NCBI GenBank assembly: GCA_947568835.1
Contig: OX387612.1
Coordinates: 11,038,001 to 11,102,000 of the forward strand
Length of the DNA stretch: 64,000 nt
From: Protonemura montana
Lineage: Eukaryota; Arthropoda; Insecta; Plecoptera; Nemouridae
Reading direction: 5' to 3'
The translations under genes were made by a program, and so were the position numbers. Under the pieces are notes generated by a model, which worked only from the letters and a program-made list of their open reading frames with translations, was not told where the DNA came from and did no database searches. Positions 54,501 through 64,000 of the stretch are shown here, in pieces (the stretch's first letter is position 1; each line of letters begins with the position of its first letter).

Positions 54501-57500
54501 TACATTACCATTACTTAATGATATTTTTTATTTTTATTTTTGCAAGTACTTTCCTTTAGTATTAAAAGTAATTGAAGGTGCTGTAGTTTTAGTAAAGTAC
54601 TCAAGTGTACGGAGCATTACAGTTTCGTAAACATAGTTATGTTTCAAACAAATTCTTGTTGAATATTTTATGTCCAAACATCCTTCAATCCACCCCCCCC
54701 CCCCCCCCCCTCAACCCAACCCAACCAACCCACCCACCATTGCCCTGTAATAAATCTGCATCAAATCCTGGCTTATAACTGACCTGGAAGAAATTAAACA
54801 CAAATGCAAAACAGAAAACCAGAATTTCATTTTTATTTATTAATAAAAATAGATATAGCCTTGCAAACATTGATGCCCAAACGGGGACTCGAACCCCGAT
54901 CTCCACCTGTCGCGGGAGTTGCTTTAACCAATTGAGCTACTTGGACCTCGATCTCCACCTGTTGCGGGTGTTGCTCCAACTATTATTCAAATCTATTGCC
55001 TCCAAACTAACCTAGGCATATAAGACCAAGTCCGATGACTTTGCAGATTTGATCCCCCCCACCCGACCCTCACCCTTCCATCGCCACTAAACCTAGACGA
55101 TGTTGGCTGCCCTTTACGCAGGGTGCTCGGAAACAAAGCTACGAAGAAACGCAATCAACGAAATCCTGGAGTCATTCCGAAGACTTTGCAGCCAACGAAC
55201 CGAAGAAGGAAACACGTATGTTCACAATTATACATTGCCCCATTGGAATATCTGTGCAAGCTTTATCTGTGGTAGTCTTTGTCTCATCAGGATGGAATAT
55301 CTGTGCAAGCTTTATCTGTGCTAGTCTTTGCCTCATAAGGATGGAATATCTGTGCAAGCTTTATCTGTGCTAGTCTTTACCTCATAAGGATGTAATATCT
55401 GTGCAAGCTTTATCTGTGTCAGTCTTTGTCTCATAAGGATGGAATATCTGTACAAGCTTTATCTGTGGTAGTCTTTGCCTCATAAGGATGGAATATCTGT
55501 ACAAGCTTTATCTGTGGTAGTCTTTGCCTCATAATGATGGAATATCTGTGCAAGCTTAATCTGTGATAGTCTTTGCCTCATAAGGATGGGATATCTGTGC
55601 AAGTTTTATCTGTGGTAGTCTTTGCCCCATAAGGATGGAATATCTATGCAAGTTTTATCTGTGGTAGTCTTTGCCCCATAAGGATGGAATATCTGTGCAA
55701 GCTTCATCTGTGGTAGTCTTAACCTCATAAGGATGTAGAATCTGTGCAAGCTTTATCTGTGTACGCCTGATTATCGAAGTCTTATATTTGTCTGTTTCAG
55801 GGCCGTACATCTGATTGTTGACAACGAGGACCTTGCTTCATTGAAGACGCTGACGGAAGAAATGGCTACCCTTCGATGTTCAGACCTTCTCAACGTCGCT
55901 AATGACAGCGGAGAGGTTAGGAAACAAATGCAGGGTTTATGTCATCTTATAATCGTCCGTGCAAAGTGTTTAAGTGCAACAAACAATTTGAGTTGCTAAG
56001 GGATAGATATTTATGTCCAGACCAATTAACAGAGAACACAAATTAACCGTCAAATATCCAGGAGCTCGGCTTCGGTTAATTTAGCAGCATGTTAATGAAG
56101 CTTTTGTCGGGGAAAAGTTGGGCCACTAACTGAAAAATACAATGCCTAAAAGGAAGAATAAATGGGACAATTTACAATTATAGAACTAGAGAAAGTAGTA
56201 TTGGACTTATAGGAAATAGGACTGGGAAATTGTTATGGATATTAACAGTAACGTTATGCCTCTATCTAAAACCTTCACACTCAACGAAATAAGTAAAGCA
56301 AAGGGACTTTAGGCTGCAAAGTTATCTGGATTATCAAGTGTTTACTTAGCCAATGTTCATGTAACATTATTAGATGTGTTTTCAATGTTCAGACGGCCCT
56401 GCACCTGGCCACCTGCCTGAATGCACCTGACATGGCGGCCATCTTGCTTGTGGGCGGGGCCAGCTCGGCGCCGACCAATCAAGAGGGACGTACCGCAGCC
56501 CACCTCGCTGCTGAGCTCGGTCACGACGCGTGCCTTGCCGTGTTACTGGACGCGACGCAACGACCAGGAGACTGGATCCAGACAAGAGACAAACACGGTG
56601 AGACAAATTCACTGGGAGGCGTCAGACTGATTTCAAGTGGATTGTACCGAACGGTTTAGCGTGTTGGAAACACCGGTCCTCGCGAGATCACCAAAGTTAA
56701 ACAACACTGCGCTGGGTCAGGTATTGGATGGGTGACCATCATACACATGACCAGTTCTGTTAGGGAGAGAGGTTGGAGGGATGCAAGTTAAGCAACACTG
56801 CGCTGAGTCAGGTATTGAACGGATGACCATCATATACATGACCAGTTCTGTTCGGGAGAGAGGTTGGAGGGATGAAAGTTAAGCAACACTGCGCTGGGTC
56901 AGGTATTGGATGGGTGACCATCATAGACATGACCAGTTCTGTTCGGGAGAGTGGTTGGAGGGATGAAAGTTAAGCAACACTGAGCTGAGTCAGGTATTGG
57001 ATGGGTGACCATCATAGACATGACCAGTTCTGTTCGGGAGAGAGGTTGGAGGGATGCAAGTTAAGCAACACTGCGCTGAGTCAGGTATTGAACGGATGAC
57101 CATCATATACATGACCAGTTCTGTTCGGGAGAGAGGTTGGAGGGATGAAAGTTAAGCAACACTGCGCTGGGTCAGGTATTGGATGGGTGACCGTCATACA
57201 CATGACCAGTTCTGTTCGGGAGAGAGGTTGGAGAGATGAAAGTTAGTACAACAACTTCACTCGCCTTGCTTATCAACCTCTCGACAGCATAGATTTGTGG
57301 AGGAATCCTGCTGTTCGCGTTGTACCGTCCTTCGGAAGGGACGTTAAGCCGGTGGTCCCCTTGGTGCTCTCCGACAGGAGTAGGCTACGTGCCGGCACCG
57401 GGTTTCCCCTCATCCCTTCTAGGCTAGGTTAGGTTTATCATCATCCACTCATTCACCGACGCCATTAGACCAGTGCCGCATGGCCAGATGTCAAAACAGT

Positions 57501-60500
57501 GCGTCGTTAAACACCACAAAAATCAAGTGGATTGTCTTAAAATCCACAGCCGGTCTAAGTCTAGCGGTTTCAAATGTTTTTTGCAAAGTTGTTCTTTGTC
57601 GGTCCAAAAGTTTGTCTGGTAGAGGATCATTCGGTCTAACTGCTCTCTTCTGGAAACTGGGAGCGAAATCATTCAGCTCTTTCCTTTAGAACAAAACTCT
57701 ACAATTAAATAATTACGACTCGAAATATTGATACATGTTTATCAATCGTTGAGGTTAGCATTATTAAAGATTGTTTGAACGTGAACTTATTCTCAACCTG
57801 TGCTTGTTGTCTCCGGGTTTGCAGGCCTGACTGTCCTCCACGTTGCGGTTATCCGGGGGAACCTAGATGCAGTACGCAAGCTTTGCTCCGCCGGAGCCGA
57901 GCCGGGCGTGCCAGGACGGAACGGTGAAACAGCTCTGCATGCCGCGTGCCAAGAACAACAAATCGGTGCGTATCAAAACAAGTTACAAAAAGATAACGAG
58001 ATTCGATGCTGTATCTTGTAGAGAATCGTCATGGAAACTCGATCAGCTACAGAGTATCAGTGGGAAGTATATATGTTCAACTACAGAGCATCAGTGGGAA
58101 GTATATATGTTCAACTACAGAGCATCAGTGGGAAGTATATATGTTCAACTACAGAGCATCAGTGGGAAGTATATATGTTCAACTACAGAGCATCAGTGGG
58201 AAGTATATATGTTCAACTACAGAGCATCAGTGGGAAGTATATATGTTCAACTACAGAGCATCAGTGGGAAGTATATATGTTCAACTACAGAGCATCAGTG
58301 GGAAGTATATATGTTCAACTACAGAGCATCAGTGGGAAGTATATATGTTCAACTACAGAGCATCAGTGGGAAGTATATATGTTCAACTACAGAGCATCAG
58401 TGGGAAGTATATATGTTCAACTACAGAGCTTCAGTGGGAAGTATATATGTTCAACTACAGAGCATCAGTGGGAAGTATATATGTTCAACTACAGAGCATC
58501 AGTGGGAAGTATATATGTTCAACTACAGAGCATCAGTGGGAAGTATATATGTTCAACTACAGAGCATCAGTGGGAAGTATATATGTTCAACTACAGAGCA
58601 TCAGTGGGAAGTATATATGTTCAACTACAGAGCATCAGTGGGAAGTATATATGTTCAACTACAGAGCTTCAGTGGGAAGTATATATGTTCAACTACAGAG
58701 CATCAGTGGGAAGTATATATGTTCAACTACAGAGCATCAGTGGGAAGTATATATGTTCAACTACAGAGCATCAGTGGGAAGTATATATGTTCAACTACAG
58801 AGCATCAGTGGGAAGTATATATGTTCAACTACAGAGCATCAGTGGGAAGTATATATGTTCAACTACAGAGCATCAGTGGGAAGTATATATGTTCAACTAC
58901 AGAGCATCAGTGGGAAGTATATATGTTCAACTACAGAGCATCAGTGGGAAGTATATATGTTCAACTACAGAGCTTCAGTGGGAAGTATATATGTTCAACT
59001 ACAGAGCATCAGTGGGAAGTATATATGTTCAACTACAGAGCATCAGTGGGAAGTATATATGTTCAACTACAGAGCATCAGTGGGAAGTATATATGTTCAA
59101 CTACAGAGCATCAGTGGGAAGTATATATGTTCAACTACAGAGCATCAGTGGGAAGTATATATGTTCAACTACAGAGCATCAGTGGGAAGTATATATGTTC
59201 AACTACAGAGCTTCAGTGGGAAGTATATATGTTCAACTACAGAGCATCAGTGGGAAGTATATATGTTCAACTACAGAGCATCAGTGGGAAGTATATATGT
59301 TCAACTACAGAGCATCAGTGGGAAGTATATATGTTCAACTACAGAGCATCAGTGGGAAGTATATATGTTCAACTACAGAGCATCAGTGGGAAGTATATAT
59401 GTTCAACTACAGAGCATCATTGGGAAGTAAATATCCCACTATTTTTGGATTCAAATTTAAAAAAATATATATATATATATCCATGAAAGGATTCTTAAAT
59501 GTTTAATTAGCTACCTAGGAGTTTTTAGGTACATAACATTTTTTTTTAACTTTGTTTAATTTTTAATTTTTTTCTAATTCACACTTAATTTTTGTTTGCA
59601 CCTGTTTCTTTCTTTCTATTATCACTTATTCCATTACATTTTCTTGCAGTCAAGTTAGGTCATATTCCACATCAAACAAAATCAAAAAAATGTCATCAAA
59701 ATGTGATCAAATGTGATCAAATGTGAAATGTCAGCAGTGTGTGAGATATGACGTTCCAAAGTTGCACTCTTTTAGCGATCCGCACTTGCACAGTTCCGCC
59801 GTTGAGTGTAGGTTCTAGGTAGAGAAACAACGTCAATGTTACAGTCTCTGCGTGAAAGATGGCCGCCAAATGACTACCTTACCGACAAAAATGCAGAGTA
59901 CCGGAACATCACGTTAAGTGGAGCCACTGTCGTATGAAATTTAATTTCGATATTTCTCGTAGGTTAACTCGCTTTTGAAACTTTTCATGCTCAAAAAATC
60001 TCCATCAATGTTTACCTCAACGATTGATATACACGTAACGATATTAAAAAGCGAGTTAACCTACGAGAAATATCGAAATTAAATTTCATACGACAGTAGC
60101 TCCACTTAACGTGATGTTCCGGTACTCTGCATTTTTGTCGGTAAGGTAGTCATTTGGCGGCCATTTTTCACGCAGAGACTGTAACATTGACGTTGAAACT
60201 CTACCTAGAACCTACACTCAACGGTTCCGCATTATCACCGATATCTTAAAAACAATTCAAGTTACAGACCTGCAGTTTACAGCGTTGGAACAAACATAAA
60301 AAACTGAGTTGACAGAGGTCACGAAGCTTGGGAATAATCCTAACAGATTTTTACATACCTACACTTTTAACATCTGTGCTCTTCTGAAACAACCATAGCT
60401 AAAATATCTTCCCTCGAAAACAATCAAAATAATAAAAAAACATAGTTAAAAGATCTATGTTGACTGCTGCAACATTTGATCATTAGCATTCCACAAGCTC

Positions 60501-62927
60501 ATTAGAGAAAAAAATAATTGATCCAAAAATAATTCTTATCCTTAAAAAGTATAATGATTTTTATCAGATGTGACATTTTAGAAGCTCTTGACTTGAGTTA
60601 TTCTACCAACAAACTGAATATCACAGTAAAGTTGACCTTGTTTGACTCTCGCCTGGTTGCAAAATTGTGTTTGGCACGCTGCAAGTTTAAAAGAGAGAAA
60701 AAAAACACGTTTCCAACAACGTCTCGACTTCTTGTGTTTGTGTTTCCGACAGAAATCGTACGATTCCTCGTGGAAGAGATGGCGGTGGACGTCGACATCG
60801 AGGATATTGCAGGCAAGACTGCGATGGACGTTGCTATGGCAACCGGTTGTCAGGACGTGATCCAGATCCTGACAACAGCTGGGGTGAGTCAAACCACTCA
60901 ATTCTGTTGTGCGATCCTGCATTTACTTTGCAGCCACTTGCAATTCCCTACAACCGATAACTCACACAATTTGTAGTTGCTATTTTAATTATAAAATATT
61001 CACATTATCTTTTAGCTTTGGACACTGGTAAAAGTGATAAGAAATATATTTAATTATTCTAAAAAATTATATTCTTCTAGTTGTATTCTTTAATTTAAAA
61101 AAAAACTTTGTATATATAAATAAATATATATATGTGTGAATTTATGCATTTAGGAAGCTTGAACTTGGTAATTGTTATAATTTTATGGGTTTTTTTTTTG
61201 TTATTGGAAAATTGTCAGGACTGCTTAACCCTTGATAAAGTAACAGGTACAAGTTACGAAACGTTGGGAAATTCAGTTGTTCTTCACTTAGCATTTCAAT
61301 AGTTTTTTCCACAACTTTGTTTCTTTCCGGTTGCCAGGGCCGACCAACTGCGGCTGCCGACTCAAGCTGTGAATCCGATTCAGATGCTGACTTTGAGGAC
61401 GCCGAGTCTGGCTCAGAAATGGAGCTCAACGTCTCAAAAGTAGAGAACTCTGACTCTGTCTCGAGTCTTTCGGAGGCTGTAATGCAGCGGCTGTGCAGCT
61501 TCCTGGACTCGGCCGCGAGGTGGAAATCGCTGGCCGCAGAACTTGACTTTGCGTTTCTCATCGGCGGGATCGACGCGGAGAACGTCGGCAGTCCCGGAAA
61601 GACGCTCGTCAACTTTGCAGACGTGAGGCACTCGACGGTTCTTTCACAACTTGGGAGACAGATGCTGGTTTTGTATCTAAATTTAAGAAGACGTACAGAG
61701 ATTACGATGAAATCTTATTTAAATTGCAAACGCTTGCAATGCACGGGGTATTTTAGTATCAACAACACTATAACCGTATCAAAAATTGATGCCCAAACGC
61801 GGACTCAACCCCGATCTCCACCTGTCCACCATTGAGCTATTTGGACACTGGCTTTTTGAGACGATTTTAGTGTTTTTGATGAGAATGACAGTTCTCCAAG
61901 GAGTAGAACAAAGAGGCTGTGAATACTCACAGTCACTCTGATTCTAGTGACGCTATATCACGTCACAACCTGTCAAACTCGAATAACTCCAATTTGACGT
62001 TGGATGCGTTGCTGTATTACGATGAAATCTTATTTAAATTGCAAACGCTAAATTGCAAACGCTAGTCTGCGTTTGGGCATCAATTTTTGAGACGGTTATA
62101 GTGTTGTTAATAATAACGTACAGGGATCTTTACAGTCCCATGCAAAACATCAAGATAAACTTGGTTTTAAGTTTAGTTTATCCTAACTCTGTGTAAACTA
62201 GACATTTCTTGTGAAATCTGATTTAAATTGTAAATGCTTGTGATATGCAGAGCATTGTTTTATGTGTGTTGGCTTCATTGACTTATCCAAGTGCCAAGTC
62301 AGGTATAGATGTGGTTTTCCCTGGGCTAATGTTAAAACGGGAAGCTCAGCTTCATTTTGTCTGTTTCCCTTGCTTCCGATTTGTCAATATTGTCGATTTA
62401 TTGGCCCTTGCGTCAGTGCAACTTATCTCTGCAAGTTTATAAGGGCTATAACTGAATTAGTTGAGTCAGTCTGGGCGTAGATTGATCAAAATATAGCGTC
62501 GTAAATGCAATTAAATTGGGGAAAAATACAGAATGAAAGTTCTCAGAAATCAGTAAGATGGTGGGCTAGTAACAGAAAATGAAACCCTTTTGGTCAGCTT
62601 AGAGGCTGAACTCTAGGCTTTGCAACAGACCAAAAGACAAGGCTGGAGACTAAAAGCCCTGCTTTGCAATGTACTGATTAATGAGCCCTCAATCAAGGTA
62701 TTTTCAAATGTTTTTAACAAATGCTTAAAATGGTTTTGTGCAAAATCTTCAACCCATAGCTATGCACCACCAATGAGTGTGTAATAGACACCAATGTAAC
62801 TGAGATTATTTCCCGACGATTGATTTTGTTTTGCTTCCAGATGAATGGGGTAGGTGTGGACAAACTACGTGCATCACTGACGAAGATCTCGAGCCCTGAG
62901 AACTTGGCGGACATCTTTGATTCTTAG
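42571..62927 (+). CDS. NF-kappaB p105/p100/Relish-type transcription factor (19 exons, 867 aa)
   Basis: Inducible transcription factor with its own IkappaB-like half. Exons: 42571-42619, 43068-43202, 43774-43943, 44325-44494, 44858-44999, 45651-45780, 46273-46377, 47917-48043, 48167-48276, 48833-49057, 51083-51163, 52446-52547, 55122-55215, 55801-55915, 56393-56597, 57825-57965, 60753-60883, 61338-61622, 62841-62927; all phases agree, 2604 bp. Rel homology domain, residues ~72-378: CLRVVEQP, DNA loop RFRYLSETTG, then HHQFAIVFKTPPYR and VFVELRRP in the dimerisation half. Nuclear signal RLRKKPRRDS (382-391). Ser/Thr-rich linker 392-545 with no glycine-rich region. About six ankyrin repeats, 547-744 (TALHLATCLNAPDM, TAAHLAAELGHD, TALHAACQEQQ). 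An acidic serine cluster (750-785), then a death domain (about 790-855: LCSFLDSAARWKSLAAELD, PGKTLVNFAD). The start exon is the least certain part. Confidence 0.94.
43985..44305 (-). repeat. Solo 5S-SINE-derived array, ~3.5 units (NF-kappaB intron 3)
   Basis: Minus-oriented 91-bp units without SINE body or tail. They end about 20 bp before the exon 4 acceptor (TGAACTTTCAG). Confidence 0.9.
44601..44822. repeat. 63-bp tandem repeat, ~3.5 copies (NF-kappaB intron 4)
   Basis: TCATCGATACACAAGCACTGG recurs every 63 bp (44603, 44666 and on). Copies are nearly identical, with frames open on both strands as an artefact. It ends 36 bp before exon 5. Confidence 0.95.
45172..45420. mobile_element. Palindromic Penelope-like fossil with hammerhead-like core (NF-kappaB intron 5)
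   Basis: Two arms of about 92 bp (from AACTATTTCAACTGGG inward to CTTCAGAGGTTT, and the inverse) form a near-perfect palindrome around GAGCAGAGGCTC. Each arm carries CTGAAGAAGTAAC, a loop, GTTRC and CGAAAC. This follows the hammerhead core order CUGANGA, stem II, GAAA. Hammerheads and inverted terminal repeats are known from Penelope-like elements. A linked block (GATAAATCAAGTAGACATG) follows, as at 34555. No coding part remains, so it is a broken fossil. Confidence 0.65.
46861..47410. repeat. 92-bp tandem repeat, 6 copies (NF-kappaB intron 7)
   Basis: GTTGAAACTGTTGCCATGACG recurs at 46861, 46953, 47045 and onward, with few differences. Confidence 0.95.
48486..48678 (+). mobile_element. tRNA-derived SINE-like element (NF-kappaB intron 9)
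   Basis: Left flank CTTTTTGAGACAATTTTAG, then the tRNA-like core with box A and box B (GGTTCGAGTCCCCG), then GACGGTTATAGTGTTGATAAT. Single core. Confidence 0.85.
49199..49515 (+). mobile_element. tRNA-derived SINE-like array, ~6 units (NF-kappaB intron 10)
   Basis: 52-bp units, here with the box A form CAATTGGTTAGAGCA (closer to a true tRNA than the CAATGGTTCAGAGCA form elsewhere). No complete box B at the end of the array; AATTTTTGAGAGGTTATTAG follows. Confidence 0.85.
49560..51018. other. NF-kappaB intron 10 remainder
   Basis: AT-rich, with poly-T/A runs near 50500. No exon or repeat family recognised. Confidence 0.5.
51019..51082 (+). repeat. 13-bp pyrimidine-rich repeat forming the exon 11 acceptor tract
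   Basis: CGGTCTCCGCTCC is repeated five times (CT or TT variant in the middle), the last unit running into CGCAG at the exon 11 acceptor. The tandem repeat therefore serves as the polypyrimidine tract. Confidence 0.9.
51735..52415 (-). repeat. Solo 5S-SINE-derived array, ~7.5 units (NF-kappaB intron 11)
   Basis: 91-bp units without SINE body or tail. Two unit types (AGTGTTGCTAAACTTTC and AGTTTTGCTTAAATTTC on the plus strand) mostly alternate, giving a 182-bp higher-order repeat. The array ends about 30 bp before exon 12. Confidence 0.92.
53304..53971. mobile_element. Palindromic double tRNA-SINE-like element with one 12-bp target duplication
   Basis: ATCTTGAACTTT flanks the whole unit at 53292-53303 and 53972-53983. 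The left half is minus-oriented (two cores) and the right half plus-oriented (one core). The halves meet at an AT-rich centre (53680-53710) with matching arms: TTCTAGTGACGC/GCGTCACTAGAA, CAAACTCGAATAACTCC and its inverse. Both ends show ACACTATAACCGTCTC or its inverse. Lies in NF-kappaB intron 12. Confidence 0.92.
54026..54212. repeat. Hairpin (MITE-like) with ~50-bp arms (NF-kappaB intron 12)
   Basis: GTTGAAGAGGTTTGCAGCCC at about 54042 is inverted as GGGCTGCAAACCTCTTC at about 54168, with GGTTTTGGTCTG / CAGAGCAAAACC outside. No coding capacity and no named family. Confidence 0.75.
54866..54980 (-). mobile_element. tRNA-derived SINE-like fragment (NF-kappaB intron 12)
   Basis: Minus-oriented ATTGATGCCCAAACGGGG, box B complement GACTCGAACCCCG, one full and one partial core; truncated. 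Confidence 0.85.
55243..55765. repeat. 49-bp tandem repeat, ~11 copies (NF-kappaB intron 13)
   Basis: GGAATATCTGTGCAAGC recurs every ~49 bp with substitutions. It fills the intron from 27 bp after exon 13 to about 35 bp before exon 14. Confidence 0.93.
56243..56290. repeat. Single 47-bp foldback terminus remnant (NF-kappaB intron 14)
   Basis: ATCTAAAACCTTCACACTCAACG matches the inverse of the 47-bp unit with several changes. An isolated relic. Confidence 0.6.
56646..57522 (+). mobile_element. 5S-rRNA-derived SINE, full length, 6 units (NF-kappaB intron 15)
   Basis: A perfect 13-bp target duplication, TCAAGTGGATTGT, lies at 56633-56645 and 57523-57535. Head ACCGAACGGTTTAGCGTG, then GAGATCACCAAAGTTAAACA (5S interior), six 91-bp units, the body, and a tail ending in GTTAAACACCACAAAAA. 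It inserted within the ankyrin-coding part of the gene without disturbing splicing signals. Confidence 0.95.
57728..57785. repeat. Fragment of the foldback interior (NF-kappaB intron 15)
   Basis: TGTTTATCAATCGTTGAGGTT and the following AT-rich stretch match the centre of the 424-bp foldback element. No termini present. Confidence 0.6.
58050..59427. repeat. 34-bp minisatellite, ~40 copies (NF-kappaB intron 16)
   Basis: CATCAGTGGGAAGTATATAT plus GTTCAACTACAGAG totals 34 bp, with nearly identical copies. A CTTCAG variant occurs at about 58427, 58664, 58970 and 59208, i.e. 7, 9 and 7 units apart. All three plus-strand frames are open because the unit has no stop. These are not genes. Confidence 0.97.
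59800..60223. mobile_element. Foldback DNA transposon, 424 bp, compact copy (NF-kappaB intron 16)
   Basis: A perfect 7-bp target duplication, GTTCCGC, lies at 59793-59799 and 60224-60230. Termini CGTTGAGTGTAGGTTCTAGG and its inverse; arms of about 200 bp include GATGGCCGCCAAATGAC and TTTCTCGTAGGTTAACTCGC. Non-autonomous. The transposase family is unknown; a 7-bp duplication argues against Tc1 (2 bp), hAT (8) and Mutator (9-11). Confidence 0.92.
61228..61300 (+). mobile_element. Second hammerhead-like Penelope-type fossil (NF-kappaB intron 17)
   Basis: TTGATAAAGTAAC, a different loop (AGGTACAA), GTTACGAAACGTTGGG, then CTTAGCATTTCAATAG. It shares the order and the GTAAC/GTTAC stem with the 45172 element. 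Short and broken. Confidence 0.55.
61703..62115 (-). mobile_element. tRNA-derived SINE-like element, partial palindrome (NF-kappaB intron 18)
   Basis: ACGTACAGRGAT (12 bp, one mismatch) lies at 61691-61702 and 62116-62127. The left half is the full minus-oriented element and the right half is mostly deleted, but the inverted end GAGACGGTTATAGTGTTG remains. It has the same architecture as 53304-53971. Confidence 0.9.
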
Positions 62928-64000
62928 CTGGCTGAATATCGACAGGAAGTTTGATGAAAAGCCCGTAAAAAGGTTTTAGTCATGTCAATTAAGTTGAATT
63001 TACAAGTTGAACACCCTTGATGACAGATCAGCTGTTTCATCAGCTGTTTCATCAGCTGTGTGGGTGATTCCACTCATCTGCTCTTGAACTATCGTGTTAA
63101 TGCCCTCGACTGTTTTTCAGTGTGGTTTCATTCCTGGCAAAGGAATGCTATTTGCAGCCCACAGCAAACAAAGCAATGCACACGATATTTTAGTGCAAAG
63201 GATGTGCAAAGATCCACACCAAGGTTACTCATCAACTTCAAGCGTTCATTTAAGAAATGTTTGTTTTCATCAACAAAAACTTAGGCTCAATTCCTCCAGC
63301 CATCAGCAATGTGCATGACAGAAGAGAGTACATTCTTTATTTAAGTTAAGTACCAAACTGGCGAGGTAGATAAGAGAAGATTCACCAACTTTACAAGAGT
63401 TGCGACTTATTTGAGAAGAAATTCACTTTCTTCCTACTTTGATAGTGTAATTCGGTGTGATGTGAGTTATTGTTAGGGATGTGATTATTGGTAGCTTTTT
63501 TTGTTAAGACTTTTCAATTTATATTTACTAATGAGAAACTTAAGTGGAAAAAAACTTGAGGAAATTTTCAAATGCACTTGGGTTTGTTTCGATTTTTAGA
63601 TAAGTGCTAAAGATTTTGTGATAAACTAAAATTATTTAAATGTGTACTTACCTAGATGAGGACATAGCTCCATGAGCTTCTTTCAAGCTGCTGTAATCTT
63701 CGCTTTAAAGAAGACAAGTACTTGTGACAATATGGGATCATCGTTGCAATTAGCGGTATTAGTATCGCAAGAGTTGACAAACTTGTTTAGTTTTTGATAA
63801 TTTTTTAGAACTAATTGAATTTGCATTCAAAATGCTTCAGTTAGTTAGTGGCTTTCAGTGTCGCATGACAGGAATATGACAGCGTGACAGCAAAAATGGA
63901 AATATTTTTAATAAATACTCGACGTCTATTGGTTCAAAATGTCAATGATTGCTGAACAGGCTGATTTAAGTTCAGTGTTGCATTATATAATCATCTTCAT
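62928..64000 (+). other. NF-kappaB 3' UTR and downstream DNA
   Basis: No further gene is seen. AATAAA at 63910-63915 is the first clear plus-strand polyadenylation hexamer after the stop, implying a 3' UTR of about 1 kb if used. ATCAGCTGTTTC is directly repeated near 63028-63055. Confidence 0.45.
63910..63915 (+). promoter_or_regulatory. Candidate polyadenylation signal AATAAA (NF-kappaB)
   Basis: Plus-strand AATAAA, about 980 bp past the NF-kappaB stop. Inferred from position. Confidence 0.4.

Noticed and set aside
57867-59506. Three overlapping ~500-residue plus-strand ORFs
   Set aside because: A stop-free 34-bp repeat opens every frame. NF-kappaB exons 16 and 17 join in phase across it.

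Overview
The window is animal nuclear DNA. It has spliced genes with GT-AG introns, a p105-type NF-kappaB with Rel, ankyrin and death domains, an ELOVL fatty-acid elongase, a secreted acid lipase, a Helitron, LINE pieces and SINEs derived from tRNA and 5S rRNA. NF-kappaB carries 18 introns, and the SINE families are not ones I know from vertebrates, so an invertebrate is the best reading. I cannot name the phylum. A short (TTAGG)n patch hints weakly at an arthropod-like telomere motif.

Layout. 0.4-6.2 kb: an apparently intact Helitron Rep-helicase ORF on the minus strand. 6.2-9 kb: AT-rich DNA with two minisatellites. 9.0-10.5 kb: a few minus-strand exons of an unrecognised cysteine-rich protein. 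14.0-24.6 kb: a complete 7-exon ELOVL gene, minus strand, 266 aa, whose introns are filled by a 27-bp minisatellite and 47-bp arrays. 27.0-36.8 kb: a complete 8-exon acid lipase gene, minus strand, 426 aa, with an intact Ser-Asp-His triad. 42.6-62.9 kb: a complete 19-exon NF-kappaB gene, plus strand, 867 aa. I assembled all three spliced genes by hand; every splice phase agrees and the total lengths are multiples of three. The three genes do not form an obvious pathway. The common element is the DNA between their exons.

That DNA holds the most interesting signal. Three mobile families each carry internal or terminal segments that have been amplified in tandem. (1) A 5S-rRNA-derived SINE has a 91-bp unit, covering the 5S internal promoter, repeated 5-13 times. 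(2) A tRNA-derived SINE-like family has a 52-bp box-A unit repeated up to about 12 times. It also has inverted repeats flanking the tRNA core and 12-13-bp target-site duplications, and one copy is a nearly complete palindrome bounded by a single duplication. (3) A 424-bp foldback element with 7-bp target duplications has an outermost ~47 bp that is the unit of the 47-bp satellite arrays. Other introns hold independent minisatellites with periods of 11, 13, 27, 34, 41, 49, 63, 87 and 92 bp, and a GGGTCT hexamer array able to form G-quadruplexes. Repeats repeatedly run to within 6-40 bp of splice sites while the exons stay clean.

Two further points are a Penelope-like fossil with a hammerhead-ribozyme-like core in NF-kappaB introns, and a serine in NF-kappaB at the position of the normally conserved DNA-loop cysteine.
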